64,000 bases of DNA from Paenibacillus sp. AN1007. GTDB taxonomy: Bacteria > Bacillota > Bacilli > Paenibacillales > Paenibacillaceae. Both the position numbers and the translations under genes were made by a program. Of the stretch, positions 45,420 through 53,451 are shown in pieces. The stretch spans positions 4,675,501-4,739,500 of the forward strand of contig NZ_CP159992.1 in NCBI RefSeq assembly GCF_040702995.1. Reading direction: 5' to 3'. The number at the start of each line of letters is the position of its first letter. The first letter of the stretch is position 1. A model generated the notes under the pieces. The model was not told the origin of the DNA. It was given only the letters and a program-made list of their open reading frames with translations, and ran no database searches.

Positions 45420-46768
45420 GCTGCTGTCGTTAACGCAGCCGCTTCCGATAGCGATTGTTCAAAGATCGCCAGCACCTCGTCTGCTTCCTTCTCTGTAATA
45501 TTTAGCGGTGGCAGAAAACGTACAACTGCTGAATGGCGTCCCCCAAGCTCCACAATCAGCCCGTTACGGAAACACTGCTGCTGAATGACAGACGCCAGTT
45601 CGCCATGCTGCAGATAGTGTCCGAGTCGATCCCTGCCTCCTGACGGGTTCACCACTTCAACCCCAATCATCAACCCACGTCCGCGAACATCGCCAATCTC
45701 GGCAAAACGTTCTTTCAGCCCGTTCAATCGTGTCATGAACTGCTCACCGCGCAGATGCACGTTGTGCAGCACATCATGCTCGCGGATGTAGCGAATCGTG
45801 GCGAGACCCGCAGCCATAGCCAGCTGATTGCCGCGGAATGTACCTGTATGTGCTCCCGGCTTCCACTGGTCCAGCTCTTCCTTGTAAATCACTACAGACA
45901 TAGGCAGGCTGCCTCCTACAGCTTTGGAACAAATAATGACATCCGGCACTATACCGGCATGTTCGAACGAAAACATACATCCCGTCCGTCCAATCCCCGT
46001 CTGCACTTCGTCAATAATAAGCGGAATACCGCGTTCAGCCGTGATACGCCGCAGCTCCTGCAGCCAGTGAATATCTGCCGGGATGGCTCCCCCCTCGCCC
46101 TGAACCGTTTCCACAATCACAGCGCATGGCGCCGCTATGCCGCTCTCACAATCATCGAGCAGGTTCTCAATGTACTGTGAACTTAAACGGGCAGTCATGC
46201 CTTCTCCAACTCCGAACGGACAGCGATATTCATACGGAAAAGGCAGGAAATGCACATCTGGCAGGAGGCTCTGCAGCTGTTCCTTTTTACTCAGATTGCC
46301 GCTCATGGACATCGTCGCCTGGGTTGAACCGTGATATCCGCCTTGAAAGGCCAGAATGGATTTCCCTCCTGTCGCATGCTTCACCAGCTTGATCGCTGCT
46401 TCCACCGCATCTGCCCCCGTTGGACCGCAGAACTGAATTCTGGATGTATCCCGCATCTCTTCAGGCAGCATCGAAAAAAGCTCCTGCATAAACGAAAGCT
46501 TCAGCGGTGTGGCCAAATCCAGTGTATGTAATGGAATCTGCTGATCCAGCACATTACGAATGGCGCTGACGACCGTCTCATGGTTATGCCCGAGTGCCAA
46601 TGTTCCTGCACCTGCCAGACAGTCGTAGAACTCACGGCCTTCCGTATCCGTAAGTTTAATGCCTTGGGCCTTACTGATGACGAGCGGAAAATGCCGGGGA
46701 TAAGCTCGTGCATTGGACTCCTTCTCCTGCTGCAGCTTCAGGTATTCCGTCTGTACCTCTACTGACAT
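45413..46768 (-). CDS. Class III aminotransferase, diaminobutyrate:2-oxoglutarate type
   Basis: A 451-residue PLP aminotransferase close in motif to diaminobutyrate-2-oxoglutarate aminotransferases of siderophore loci (RhbA type): CGPTGADAVEAAIKLVKHAT, FQGGYHGSTQATMS, IVETVQGEGGAIPA, LIIDEVQTGIGRTG and the PLP-lysine in ICSKAVGGSLPM. This would supply L-2,4-diaminobutyrate as a siderophore building block. The staphyloferrin B clusters instead use SbnA and SbnB to make L-Dap, and those are not seen here. The stop overlaps the MFS start by seven bases. Confidence 0.88.
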   Translation of the reverse strand: MSVEVQTEYLKLQQEKESNARAYPRHFPLVISKAQGIKLTDTEGREFYDCLAGAGTLALGHNHETVVSAIRNVLDQQIPLHTLDLATPLKLSFMQELFSMLPEEMRDTSRIQFCGPTGADAVEAAIKLVKHATGGKSILAFQGGYHGSTQATMSMSGNLSKKEQLQSLLPDVHFLPFPYEYRCPFGVGEGMTARLSSQYIENLLDDCESGIAAPCAVIVETVQGEGGAIPADIHWLQELRRITAERGIPLIIDEVQTGIGRTGCMFSFEHAGIVPDVIICSKAVGGSLPMSVVIYKEELDQWKPGAHTGTFRGNQLAMAAGLATIRYIREHDVLHNVHLRGEQFMTRLNGLKERFAEIGDVRGRGLMIGVEVVNPSGGRDRLGHYLQHGELASVIQQQCFRNGLIVELGGRHSAVVRFLPPLNITEKEADEVLAIFEQSLSEAAALTTAAC

Positions 46769-46879
46769 AACTGTCTAACGCCCCTTATCATCGATTCAGG
46801 CATAGAACTGCCTGTACACTCGTTATTTGAATGTTCCATTCTCCGATGCAGCATGTGCCATGTACGCTCCAACCAACCG

Positions 46880-47902
46880 CTAACCCTGACATAGATATTC
46901 CAGATAGTGCCGCACAACATCCCTGGTTGTCCCGCCATGAGGATAAACGTGGTGAGTCAGATCTGGCAGTGCGTTGACTTCCAGAATGCCTCCTTGTGCC
47001 GCTGTAATCGGTACTCGAATATCCTTACAGCGAACGTCCACACCTGCAACATCGATCTGAAGTGTCCTGGCGGCCTGAATCAACATGCGGGCATTGTCAG
47101 CATGAATGTCATCTGTGCAATCCCTGTAAAACTCGCTAATCTTCCCGGCTGCTGAATTCTGCAGGTCATACAGCTCAATCTCTATCCCCGCAGGCGGCAC
47201 ATCATTTAAGCCAGTACCTTGTTTGCGCAGCGTTTCCTGCAGACGCATATCATTGGCATCAATTTCGGGAAAAGCTTCATACACCCCTATGGCCGTTTGC
47301 TCTATTCGGCTGTAGTTCAGCCTCTCAATGAGTTGAATTACAGACGAGCTGCCGTCGCCAATAATATATACGGGGCGGTATTCATTGACCGCCGCTACCT
47401 GATCATCAATAATCAGCACCCGATAGTCGGTCCCGATTACATACCGCTGCAGCAGTATGCTGCTGCCGTACTTGGCCGCGAGGTGAATTGCAGTTTCCAA
47501 CTCGGCACTGGTTCGTACATCGAGCGTAACCCCCCGGCTGCTGCTGGCATCAAGCGGTTTGACCACGATCGAGTGATGCTGCTTAAGAAAAGCTTCAGCT
47601 TCCTTCCCTATGCCATCGACTACAACATGTGAAGGGACCGGCATGCCCCGCTCCTCCAAAAGCAGATTGCACACCTGCTTGTTTTTGGCGAGCAGTCCGG
47701 CAATCAGCGGCAGCCGGTGGGTCCTTGTTTTATTAATGATGATCTGCTTATGTTCCAGGGACAGCTTCAGAAAATCCTCACATCCATCTACAAGCGGCTC
47801 GCAAGCAATGCCCATTTCTCTTGCTTTATTCAGAATCAGCCGATTCTGCAAATTTTCAATACCCTTCGGAAATATGGAACCTTCTGGACCGTGTAATCTC
47901 AT
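46880..47902 (-). CDS. ATP-grasp ligase, cyanophycin-synthetase-like
   Basis: A 340-residue ATP-grasp enzyme: VVKPLDASSSRGVTLDV (ATP lysine), SSILLQRYVIGTDYRVLIID and GGILEVNALPDLTHHVYPHG. The sequence type is that of the ATP-grasp domain of cyanophycin synthetase, but there is no Mur-ligase domain and no own signal. Such stand-alone enzymes form amide bonds between amino acids. As the first gene after the Fur box it may add an amino acid to the siderophore. The ATG at 47902 has AGGAAGG six bases upstream. Confidence 0.8.
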   Translation of the reverse strand: MRLHGPEGSIFPKGIENLQNRLILNKAREMGIACEPLVDGCEDFLKLSLEHKQIIINKTRTHRLPLIAGLLAKNKQVCNLLLEERGMPVPSHVVVDGIGKEAEAFLKQHHSIVVKPLDASSSRGVTLDVRTSAELETAIHLAAKYGSSILLQRYVIGTDYRVLIIDDQVAAVNEYRPVYIIGDGSSSVIQLIERLNYSRIEQTAIGVYEAFPEIDANDMRLQETLRKQGTGLNDVPPAGIEIELYDLQNSAAGKISEFYRDCTDDIHADNARMLIQAARTLQIDVAGVDVRCKDIRVPITAAQGGILEVNALPDLTHHVYPHGGTTRDVVRHYLEYLCQG

Positions 47903-47930
47903 ATCCAACCTTCCTATCGGTTAATTTATT

Positions 47931-47949
47931 GATAATGATTATCAATATC
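47931..47949 (-). promoter_or_regulatory. Fur box in front of siderophore biosynthesis operon
   Basis: GATAATGATTATCAATATC matches the 19-base Fur consensus at nearly every position and lies about 30 bp before the first operon start codon. Iron-replete Fur would repress all eight genes. Confidence 0.88.
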
Positions 47950-48071
47950 ATGCAAAACCTATTTTAGGGTACCTGTTTGTCTTATGTCAATATAAAACTT
48001 TAAAGGAAAAAAAAGTTTTAATCGAGGGGTGTTTTATTGGGCACATGAGTAGAGAAAAAAAGGGCATAACA

Positions 48072-48113
48072 AACGGGCAAGCAGCGCCATTTGCACTCTT
48101 CTGCTTGCCTGTT
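48072..48113 (-). terminator. Terminator of ferric-siderophore importer operon
   Basis: Thirteen-base arms AACAGGCAAGCAG and CTGCTTGCCCGTT (one mismatch) followed on the minus strand by TTTGTT and then seven T. Confidence 0.88.
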
Positions 48114-48202
48114 CAGTTATAAATCATGGGGGAAAGTGCAGTAGGTGTAGGACGTAAATGAGCTCCGGTATCCAGCAGCACGTGTGTATGAATCTCCGTT
48201 CC

Positions 48203-49027
48203 TCAGGCCAACTGTGTATATCGCTTCTGTTCCTCGTTCAGCTTCCTGCCTCTTCCATGCGGGATACAGGTTGGCGTGCCAAATAGCGGGTCTACAGCGA
48301 TATCACATTCCATCTGAAAAACGCTGCGCACGAGGTCACGAGTAATAATGTCCTCTGGTTTACCTTCTGCATAGATCGACCTGTTATGTACGGCCACAAT
48401 ATGATGTGCGTAGCGGCAGGCCAGATTCAGGTCGTGAAGTACCATCACGATGGTACGGCCTTCCTGTTCATTCAACTCAAACAGCAGATCCAGAATATCA
48501 ATCTGATGTGTCATATCCAGATAGGTTGTAGGCTCGTCCAGCAGCAGCGTTTCTGTCCCCTGCGCCAGCGTCATGGCAATCCACGCACGCTGACGCTGAC
48601 CGCCGGACAGAGCATCCACGGGCCGATCAGCCAGTGCAGTCAGATGGGTGGATTCCAGAGCCATCTTAACCATGCGCTCATCCTCACGTGACCACTGTTT
48701 AAGCCATGTCTGGTGAGGGTAACGTCCCTGACGAACCAGCTGGTTTACCGTTAGGCCCTCCGGCGCGGTTGGGCCCTGCGGCAGAATGGACATGCGTCTT
48801 GAGATTTCTTTGGTAGGCAGCTTGGCAATCTCCTCACCATCCAGCAGCACGGTTCCCGAGCTGGGCTTCAACAGTCTTGCCATCGTCCGAAGCAGTGTCG
48901 ATTTACCGCAGCCATTGCTGCCAATCAGGACCGTAATCTCTCCTTTGGGGATGGTCAAATTCAGGTTTTCTATAATGGGATCGGCTCCATAGGAGATGGT
49001 AAGCTCCTTTGCTTCCAGAATACTCAC
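48203..49027 (-). CDS. Ferric-siderophore ABC transporter ATP-binding protein
   Basis: A 274-residue FecE/FepC-type ATPase with Walker A GSNGCGKST, signature LSGGQRQRAWIAM, Walker B TLLLDEPTTYLDMT and switch His in VLHDLNL. GTG start at 49027 with AAGGAGG eight bases upstream; a longer reading frame upstream lacks a ribosome site. It closes a four-gene importer unit that is convergent with nothing and ends in a strong terminator. Confidence 0.95.
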   Translation of the reverse strand: MSILEAKELTISYGADPIIENLNLTIPKGEITVLIGSNGCGKSTLLRTMARLLKPSSGTVLLDGEEIAKLPTKEISRRMSILPQGPTAPEGLTVNQLVRQGRYPHQTWLKQWSREDERMVKMALESTHLTALADRPVDALSGGQRQRAWIAMTLAQGTETLLLDEPTTYLDMTHQIDILDLLFELNEQEGRTIVMVLHDLNLACRYAHHIVAVHNRSIYAEGKPEDIITRDLVRSVFQMECDIAVDPLFGTPTCIPHGRGRKLNEEQKRYTQLA

Positions 49028-49040
49028 GACGTTCTCCTCC

Positions 49041-50084
49041 TTAATAGTGGTTTCGATTTTTGAACAGCAGATACAGGAAAAACGGTGCACCTATCCCCGC
49101 GGTAAAAACGCCGGCAGGCACATCGAGCGGTAGAAATGCGGTGCGGGCAGCAAGATCAGCAGCACATACCAGCAGCGCACCAACGAATCCGGACACCAGC
49201 AGCAGACTGCCAAACATCCGTCCTACCAGCTTTCTTGCGATATGCGGTGCAATCAGACCGACAAAACCAATCGTGCCGGCTGCTGACACCGCAGTTCCGG
49301 CCAGCAGCACACTGCATAACAGGAGAACTGTTCGATGCCGCTGCACTGTAACGCCGAGGCCGGCAGCAAGATCATCTCCAAATTCCTGTGCATTCAGGCT
49401 GCGCGCAAACCAAAGAGCTATAGGTACAACAATCACAATGACGGGTAGTATGGTCTGAATGTCTGTCCAGGCTGCTCCATAGATGCTGCCTGTCAGCCAG
49501 ATATAAGCCTGACTTGCCGTATAGAACGGGCTTAGAATCAGCATAAAGGTCGTGCCAGCCCCCGTTACAGCCGATACACCTATTCCGATCAGCACAAGCC
49601 GGATCGGACTGATTCCTTTTTTCCATGCAAGAATATAAATGATGAATGCCGTTACCATCGCCCCAAGAACAGCAAACAGCGGCAGCAGCTTGATACTCAC
49701 GGTTCCGCCCAGCAGGGTTACAAACCCTACAGCAGCTGCTGCAGCACCACCAGTTATACCGATGACATCTGGTGAAGCAAGTGGATTACGAATAATCCCC
49801 TGCAGCAGTGCACCCGACATTCCCAGTGCAGCACCTACCAGCAGTGAGAGCAGTACACGCGGCAGCCGCAGTGTCAGCACGACAAAGTCATGCTCCCCTG
49901 TGTTCAGTCCAAAGATCGTTCGAACCACATCCAGTGGGGAGATAAAGTCACTGCCTAGACTTGTACCGATCACTCCGGCTGCCAGGAACAGAATGATGCA
50001 TATGGAGATGACAGTCACAGACCTGCGCTCCACCTGCATGGAGACAGTATCTTTTTTATTCCGATACACCAGCGGTTTCCTCAT
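49041..50084 (-). CDS. Ferric-siderophore ABC permease 2 (FecCD family)
   Basis: A 347-residue membrane protein with about 9-10 spans and the FecCD patterns LRLPRVLLSLLVGAALGMSG, GIIRNPLASPDVIGITGGA and FVGLIAPHIARKLVG. It forms the heterodimeric channel with the product of 50081-51094; the genes overlap by four bases (ATGA). Confidence 0.94.
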   Translation of the reverse strand: MRKPLVYRNKKDTVSMQVERRSVTVISICIILFLAAGVIGTSLGSDFISPLDVVRTIFGLNTGEHDFVVLTLRLPRVLLSLLVGAALGMSGALLQGIIRNPLASPDVIGITGGAAAAAVGFVTLLGGTVSIKLLPLFAVLGAMVTAFIIYILAWKKGISPIRLVLIGIGVSAVTGAGTTFMLILSPFYTASQAYIWLTGSIYGAAWTDIQTILPVIVIVVPIALWFARSLNAQEFGDDLAAGLGVTVQRHRTVLLLCSVLLAGTAVSAAGTIGFVGLIAPHIARKLVGRMFGSLLLVSGFVGALLVCAADLAARTAFLPLDVPAGVFTAGIGAPFFLYLLFKNRNHY

Positions 50085-51094
50085 ATCTTTGTCACCCCCT
50101 TGCGAGCGATATATATGAAGAAGGGGCCGCCAATCAAAGCGGTCATTACACCAAGCGGAACTTCCTGCGGCATAATCACCAACCTTGCCACCACATCGGC
50201 TGACATCAACAGGATTGCTCCACCTAAGAAGCAGTAAGGTATAAGCCAGCGATAGTCATTGCCGACAAAAATACGCATGATATGGGGTACAATGAGCCCC
50301 ACCAGACCGATGGAACCAGCTACTGCGACAGAACCGCCAGCAAGAAGTACCGTTACGACCCCCATCATCACTTTGACCAGAAGCACATTCTGTCCCATAC
50401 CTCTGGCAATGTCATCCCCTGTTAATAACAGATTGATTGGCCGGCCCATGAACAGCGCCACCAGCGCAGCTGCAGCCATGTATGGCAGCACCGGATACAG
50501 CATCTCCAATGTCCGTCCGCTTACCGAGCCGGCGAGCCAGAACAATACATCCTGCAGTCCTGTACCGTCGAGCACCAGAATCGCCTGTGTAAAGGAGGCA
50601 AACAAAGCAGAAATCGCAGTGCCCGCAAGTACAATTTTAATCGGCGTCAATCCGTCACGGCCCAGAGAGCCCAGCATATACACAACGGCTGCAGCAATCG
50701 CCGCTCCCGCAAATCCAAACCACATCATCGTTGTCAGGGACGAAACGGATAATACCACGACCGCAATAACAATAAAAAATATGGCACCGGAATTAATTCC
50801 GAACACACTTGGGGATGCCAGTGGGTTACGCGTCAGTGCCTGCATTAGTCCACCTGCTGCAGCCAGACTTGCACCTACAACGGCTGCAATAATGGTGCGC
50901 GGCAGTCGTTCCGTCAAAAGCACGACATGTTCTACCGAAGTTTCATCATAGGACCGATACGCATCCCACAGCATGTGAAACGTAATAGGTGTGCGTCCTA
51001 AAATCATGCTGGCAGCTGCGGCGGTAATCATAAGAACCACCAGTCCAAGCAGCCCGTATAGTTTGGCACTTGCCTTGTTAAAAAGGGGAAACAT
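50081..51094 (-). CDS. Ferric-siderophore ABC permease 1 (FecCD family)
   Basis: A 337-residue membrane protein with LTERLPRTIIAAVVGASLAA, ALTRNPLASPSVFGINSGA and GLIVPHIMRIFVGNDYR, all FecCD landmarks. About 90 bp downstream of the binding-protein gene. Confidence 0.94.
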   Translation of the reverse strand: MFPLFNKASAKLYGLLGLVVLMITAAAASMILGRTPITFHMLWDAYRSYDETSVEHVVLLTERLPRTIIAAVVGASLAAAGGLMQALTRNPLASPSVFGINSGAIFFIVIAVVVLSVSSLTTMMWFGFAGAAIAAAVVYMLGSLGRDGLTPIKIVLAGTAISALFASFTQAILVLDGTGLQDVLFWLAGSVSGRTLEMLYPVLPYMAAAALVALFMGRPINLLLTGDDIARGMGQNVLLVKVMMGVVTVLLAGGSVAVAGSIGLVGLIVPHIMRIFVGNDYRWLIPYCFLGGAILLMSADVVARLVIMPQEVPLGVMTALIGGPFFIYIARKGVTKI

Positions 51095-51187
51095 ACACTC
51101 ACTCTTTCATCGATAAAGTGAAACAGGACCTGCCTGCCCATACACTTCGCTAACGAATGTTCTGGTGCATGACAGATCCTGCTCCTA

Positions 51188-52207
51188 TTATTTAGTCAGG
51201 TTAAACTGTTTGTATAGATCGTCCAGCATCATGTTAGCCGATGTGTATCCGCCCGCCATGTTCCAGGCCACTTCATCGACCTGAACGAGTTGGTTATTTT
51301 TCACGGCGTCTAGGTTTTTCCACAGAGGACTGCTTGTCCAATCTTTATAGTTTTTCTCAATTGCAGCTGCATCCGTACCTGAATTGAAGTTGAAGATCAT
51401 GTCTGCATTCATATCCGGAATAGCTTCTTTGGATGTCAGTTCAACGCCCCATGTATCTGCATCATGTCCTGCCGGTCTTGTAAAACCAAGCTCCTTCAGG
51501 ATTTTACCTGCATAACCCATGTAGAAAATGCGAACCTGATCCGCTCTGAAGTTTGTAATTGTCGCTTCGATCGGCAGACGGTCACCCATCTTCTCTTTGA
51601 AATCCGCTACGCGCGTCTCCCAATTCGCGAGCATTTTGCCCGACTCCTCTGTTTTGTTCATCGCCTCACCAACCAGCTTTAACGTTTCTTTCCAGTCAAA
51701 CAGTGTCTCGGTGACTACCGTTGGGGCGATCTGGGACAGCTGACTATAGATTTCTTCGTGTCTGATTTTGGTTGCGATAATGAGATCAGGCTTAAGCTTG
51801 TTGATCTCTTCCAGGTTAGGCTGGGATTCCTGTCCCACTTGAGGTACGCCGTCCAGATCTTTACGCAAATATTCATAGACCGGCTGCTGTACCCAGGATT
51901 CGACGACACCTACCGGTTTTACGCCAAGAGCTGCGACCACATCATTCGCACCTTGGAATAAGGTTACGATTCTCTGCGGCGTTCCCGTGATTTCCGTTTC
52001 TCCCATGGCATGTTTGATTACCCGAGTTTCATCTGCTGCTTTGGCAGTTGAATCCCCTTCCGTGCCGCCCTCAGTACTCTTGGCGCTTGCTGCAGGACTT
52101 GCTGTATTTGTCGTGCCTGAGCTTCCCCCCGAAGCACAGCCAGCCAGCAGCGAAATCATCAGGATCAGCGCTGCATAAATATATAACTTTTTGTTCAATC
52201 GGTACAT
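51188..52207 (-). CDS. Ferric-siderophore-binding lipoprotein
   Basis: A 339-residue substrate-binding lipoprotein with signal and lipobox SLLAGCASGG, a Ser/Thr/Ala linker, then the class III binding-protein fold (ETEITGTPQRIVTLFQGAND, PNLEEINKLKPDLIIATK, MADMIFNFNS-type late helix). Typical of iron-hydroxamate or carboxylate siderophore receptors such as those for staphyloferrin. First gene of the importer operon behind a Fur box; AGGGGAG ribosome site. Confidence 0.93.
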   Translation of the reverse strand: MYRLNKKLYIYAALILMISLLAGCASGGSSGTTNTASPAASAKSTEGGTEGDSTAKAADETRVIKHAMGETEITGTPQRIVTLFQGANDVVAALGVKPVGVVESWVQQPVYEYLRKDLDGVPQVGQESQPNLEEINKLKPDLIIATKIRHEEIYSQLSQIAPTVVTETLFDWKETLKLVGEAMNKTEESGKMLANWETRVADFKEKMGDRLPIEATITNFRADQVRIFYMGYAGKILKELGFTRPAGHDADTWGVELTSKEAIPDMNADMIFNFNSGTDAAAIEKNYKDWTSSPLWKNLDAVKNNQLVQVDEVAWNMAGGYTSANMMLDDLYKQFNLTK

Positions 52208-52234
52208 GGAACAAGTCTCCCCTTTTCTTGTAAA

Positions 52235-52255
52235 TGATATTGAATCTCATTATCA
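52235..52255 (-). promoter_or_regulatory. Fur box in front of importer operon
   Basis: TGATATTGAATCTCATTATCA is an imperfect palindrome matching the Fur operator; about 30 bp upstream of the binding-protein start. Confidence 0.8.
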
Positions 52256-52662
52256 ATTGTATTGTAATCGAGTTTGGTATTTTATACAAGCATTTATTTA
52301 GAGGAAAATTCATCTTTTTGAAGCAGCTGATCTCACTCAAAAACAGCTATGCCAAGCGTGTTTAGGATGAATCCATATCATATAAATAAATACCATTTCG
52401 TTTCCCACAACTACGTATGTGGAGGAGTTACTTTACTTTCTATTGTTGAGGGAGCCTCCCGTATCCATCTCCGTTGTTCAAAGTTTCATATGCATATAAA
52501 CGTATAATTATTCGCACTATAGAATATCTGTTTATCCATATGGTCCTCTTAAAACTTGTACCGAAACAATATTACTAAATTATTCCTGTATCTTAACGTC
52601 CTCTTATGTTAGATTATCCCTTGGAATAAAATCACATATATAGAGACAGGGGACAGGATAAC
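52256..52662. other. Intergenic region of about 400 bp
   Basis: Divergent spacer, AT-rich, carrying one short palindrome (CACAACTACGTATGTGG near 52408) and presumably the promoter of the plus-strand gene at 52663. No further gene seen on either strand. Confidence 0.6.
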
Positions 52663-53241
52663 ATGAGAAAAAATTGGGTTCTATCTATTTTAATGAGTAT
52701 CATTTTGCTTGGCGGAACACTGCTCCCGGCAGGAGCTTATGTTTCAGCAGCCGACAGCACTACAACGACGACTTCAGATGAGTCTGTTACAGAAGATAAC
52801 AGCACAAGCGAAGAAGCAGCGCTTTCTGCGGATGAACAAGATTTCCTTGATTATCTGGAAGCAATCGAAGCTCTGGCCGTTTATGAAAGCAAGGCGTTGG
52901 ATGCCGCCGGAGGCAACAATTATATTACTTCCTCCAATCGCAAATCATTCTTTTTGAGATTGAACAACACGGTTATCCCGAATTACACCAAATATGTTTC
53001 CATGCTGAAGCAAGTCAAGCCAGCGAATCCCGAGCTGAAAAAAATCCATGACAAATTGATTAAAGGCAGCTATGCCCAGCTGGAAGGATATCAGTTGTTT
53101 AAACAATCTGTATCGAAAACCAAAATCAATAAAACGTTCTTGAAACAAGGCAACGACAAAATTGCAGCCGGAATCAAGAATATCAAGAAGTATCAGGAAG
53201 AAATCAGTGTTTATGCTGAAAAACTCGGATACGAATTGTAA
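52663..53241 (+). CDS. Small secreted helical protein of unknown function
   Basis: A 192-residue exported protein with a signal peptide (WVLSILMSIILLGGTLLPAG) and a Thr/Ser/Glu-rich linker (TTTTTSDESVTEDNSTSEEA), then a helical domain rich in Lys and Tyr (LKQVKPANPELKKIHDKLIK). No cysteine. ATG with GGGGACAGG upstream. It could be a cell-surface or biofilm-associated helical protein. Family not recognised. Confidence 0.65.
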   Translation: MRKNWVLSILMSIILLGGTLLPAGAYVSAADSTTTTTSDESVTEDNSTSEEAALSADEQDFLDYLEAIEALAVYESKALDAAGGNNYITSSNRKSFFLRLNNTVIPNYTKYVSMLKQVKPANPELKKIHDKLIKGSYAQLEGYQLFKQSVSKTKINKTFLKQGNDKIAAGIKNIKKYQEEISVYAEKLGYEL

Positions 53242-53285
53242 TTGGTGCTGTATATAAGCAGCAAAATTGATATTTAAGGAAAAAA

Positions 53286-53388
53286 AGTATTTTCTTTCGC
53301 CAAAATACTTCGTATAATATCGATATAATCAAAAGGCTATGCTGCCGAAAGGTACAACCTCGTGAACTTGAGAGGTTGTACCTTTTTT
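53286..53388 (+). promoter_or_regulatory. Promoter, inverted repeat and terminator-like leader of neopullulanase gene
   Basis: A 9-bp inverted repeat (AAGTATTTT at 53286-53294 and AAAATACTT at 53302-53310) overlaps the -35 position of a promoter with -10 TATAAT (53313-53318). CGATATAATCA then GGCTATGC (53335-53342) follow. A strong intrinsic terminator (AAGGTACAACCTC and GAGGTTGTACCTT, then six T, 53349-53388) sits in the leader ahead of the gene. The hairpin would also end the 192-residue gene upstream. The same motifs occur at the CGTase. Confidence 0.6.
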
Positions 53389-53451
53389 GCGTTTTCACGG
53401 CACTAATTGGCCTTATCCTGTATCTATTAATCAAGCCAAGGAGTGATTACC

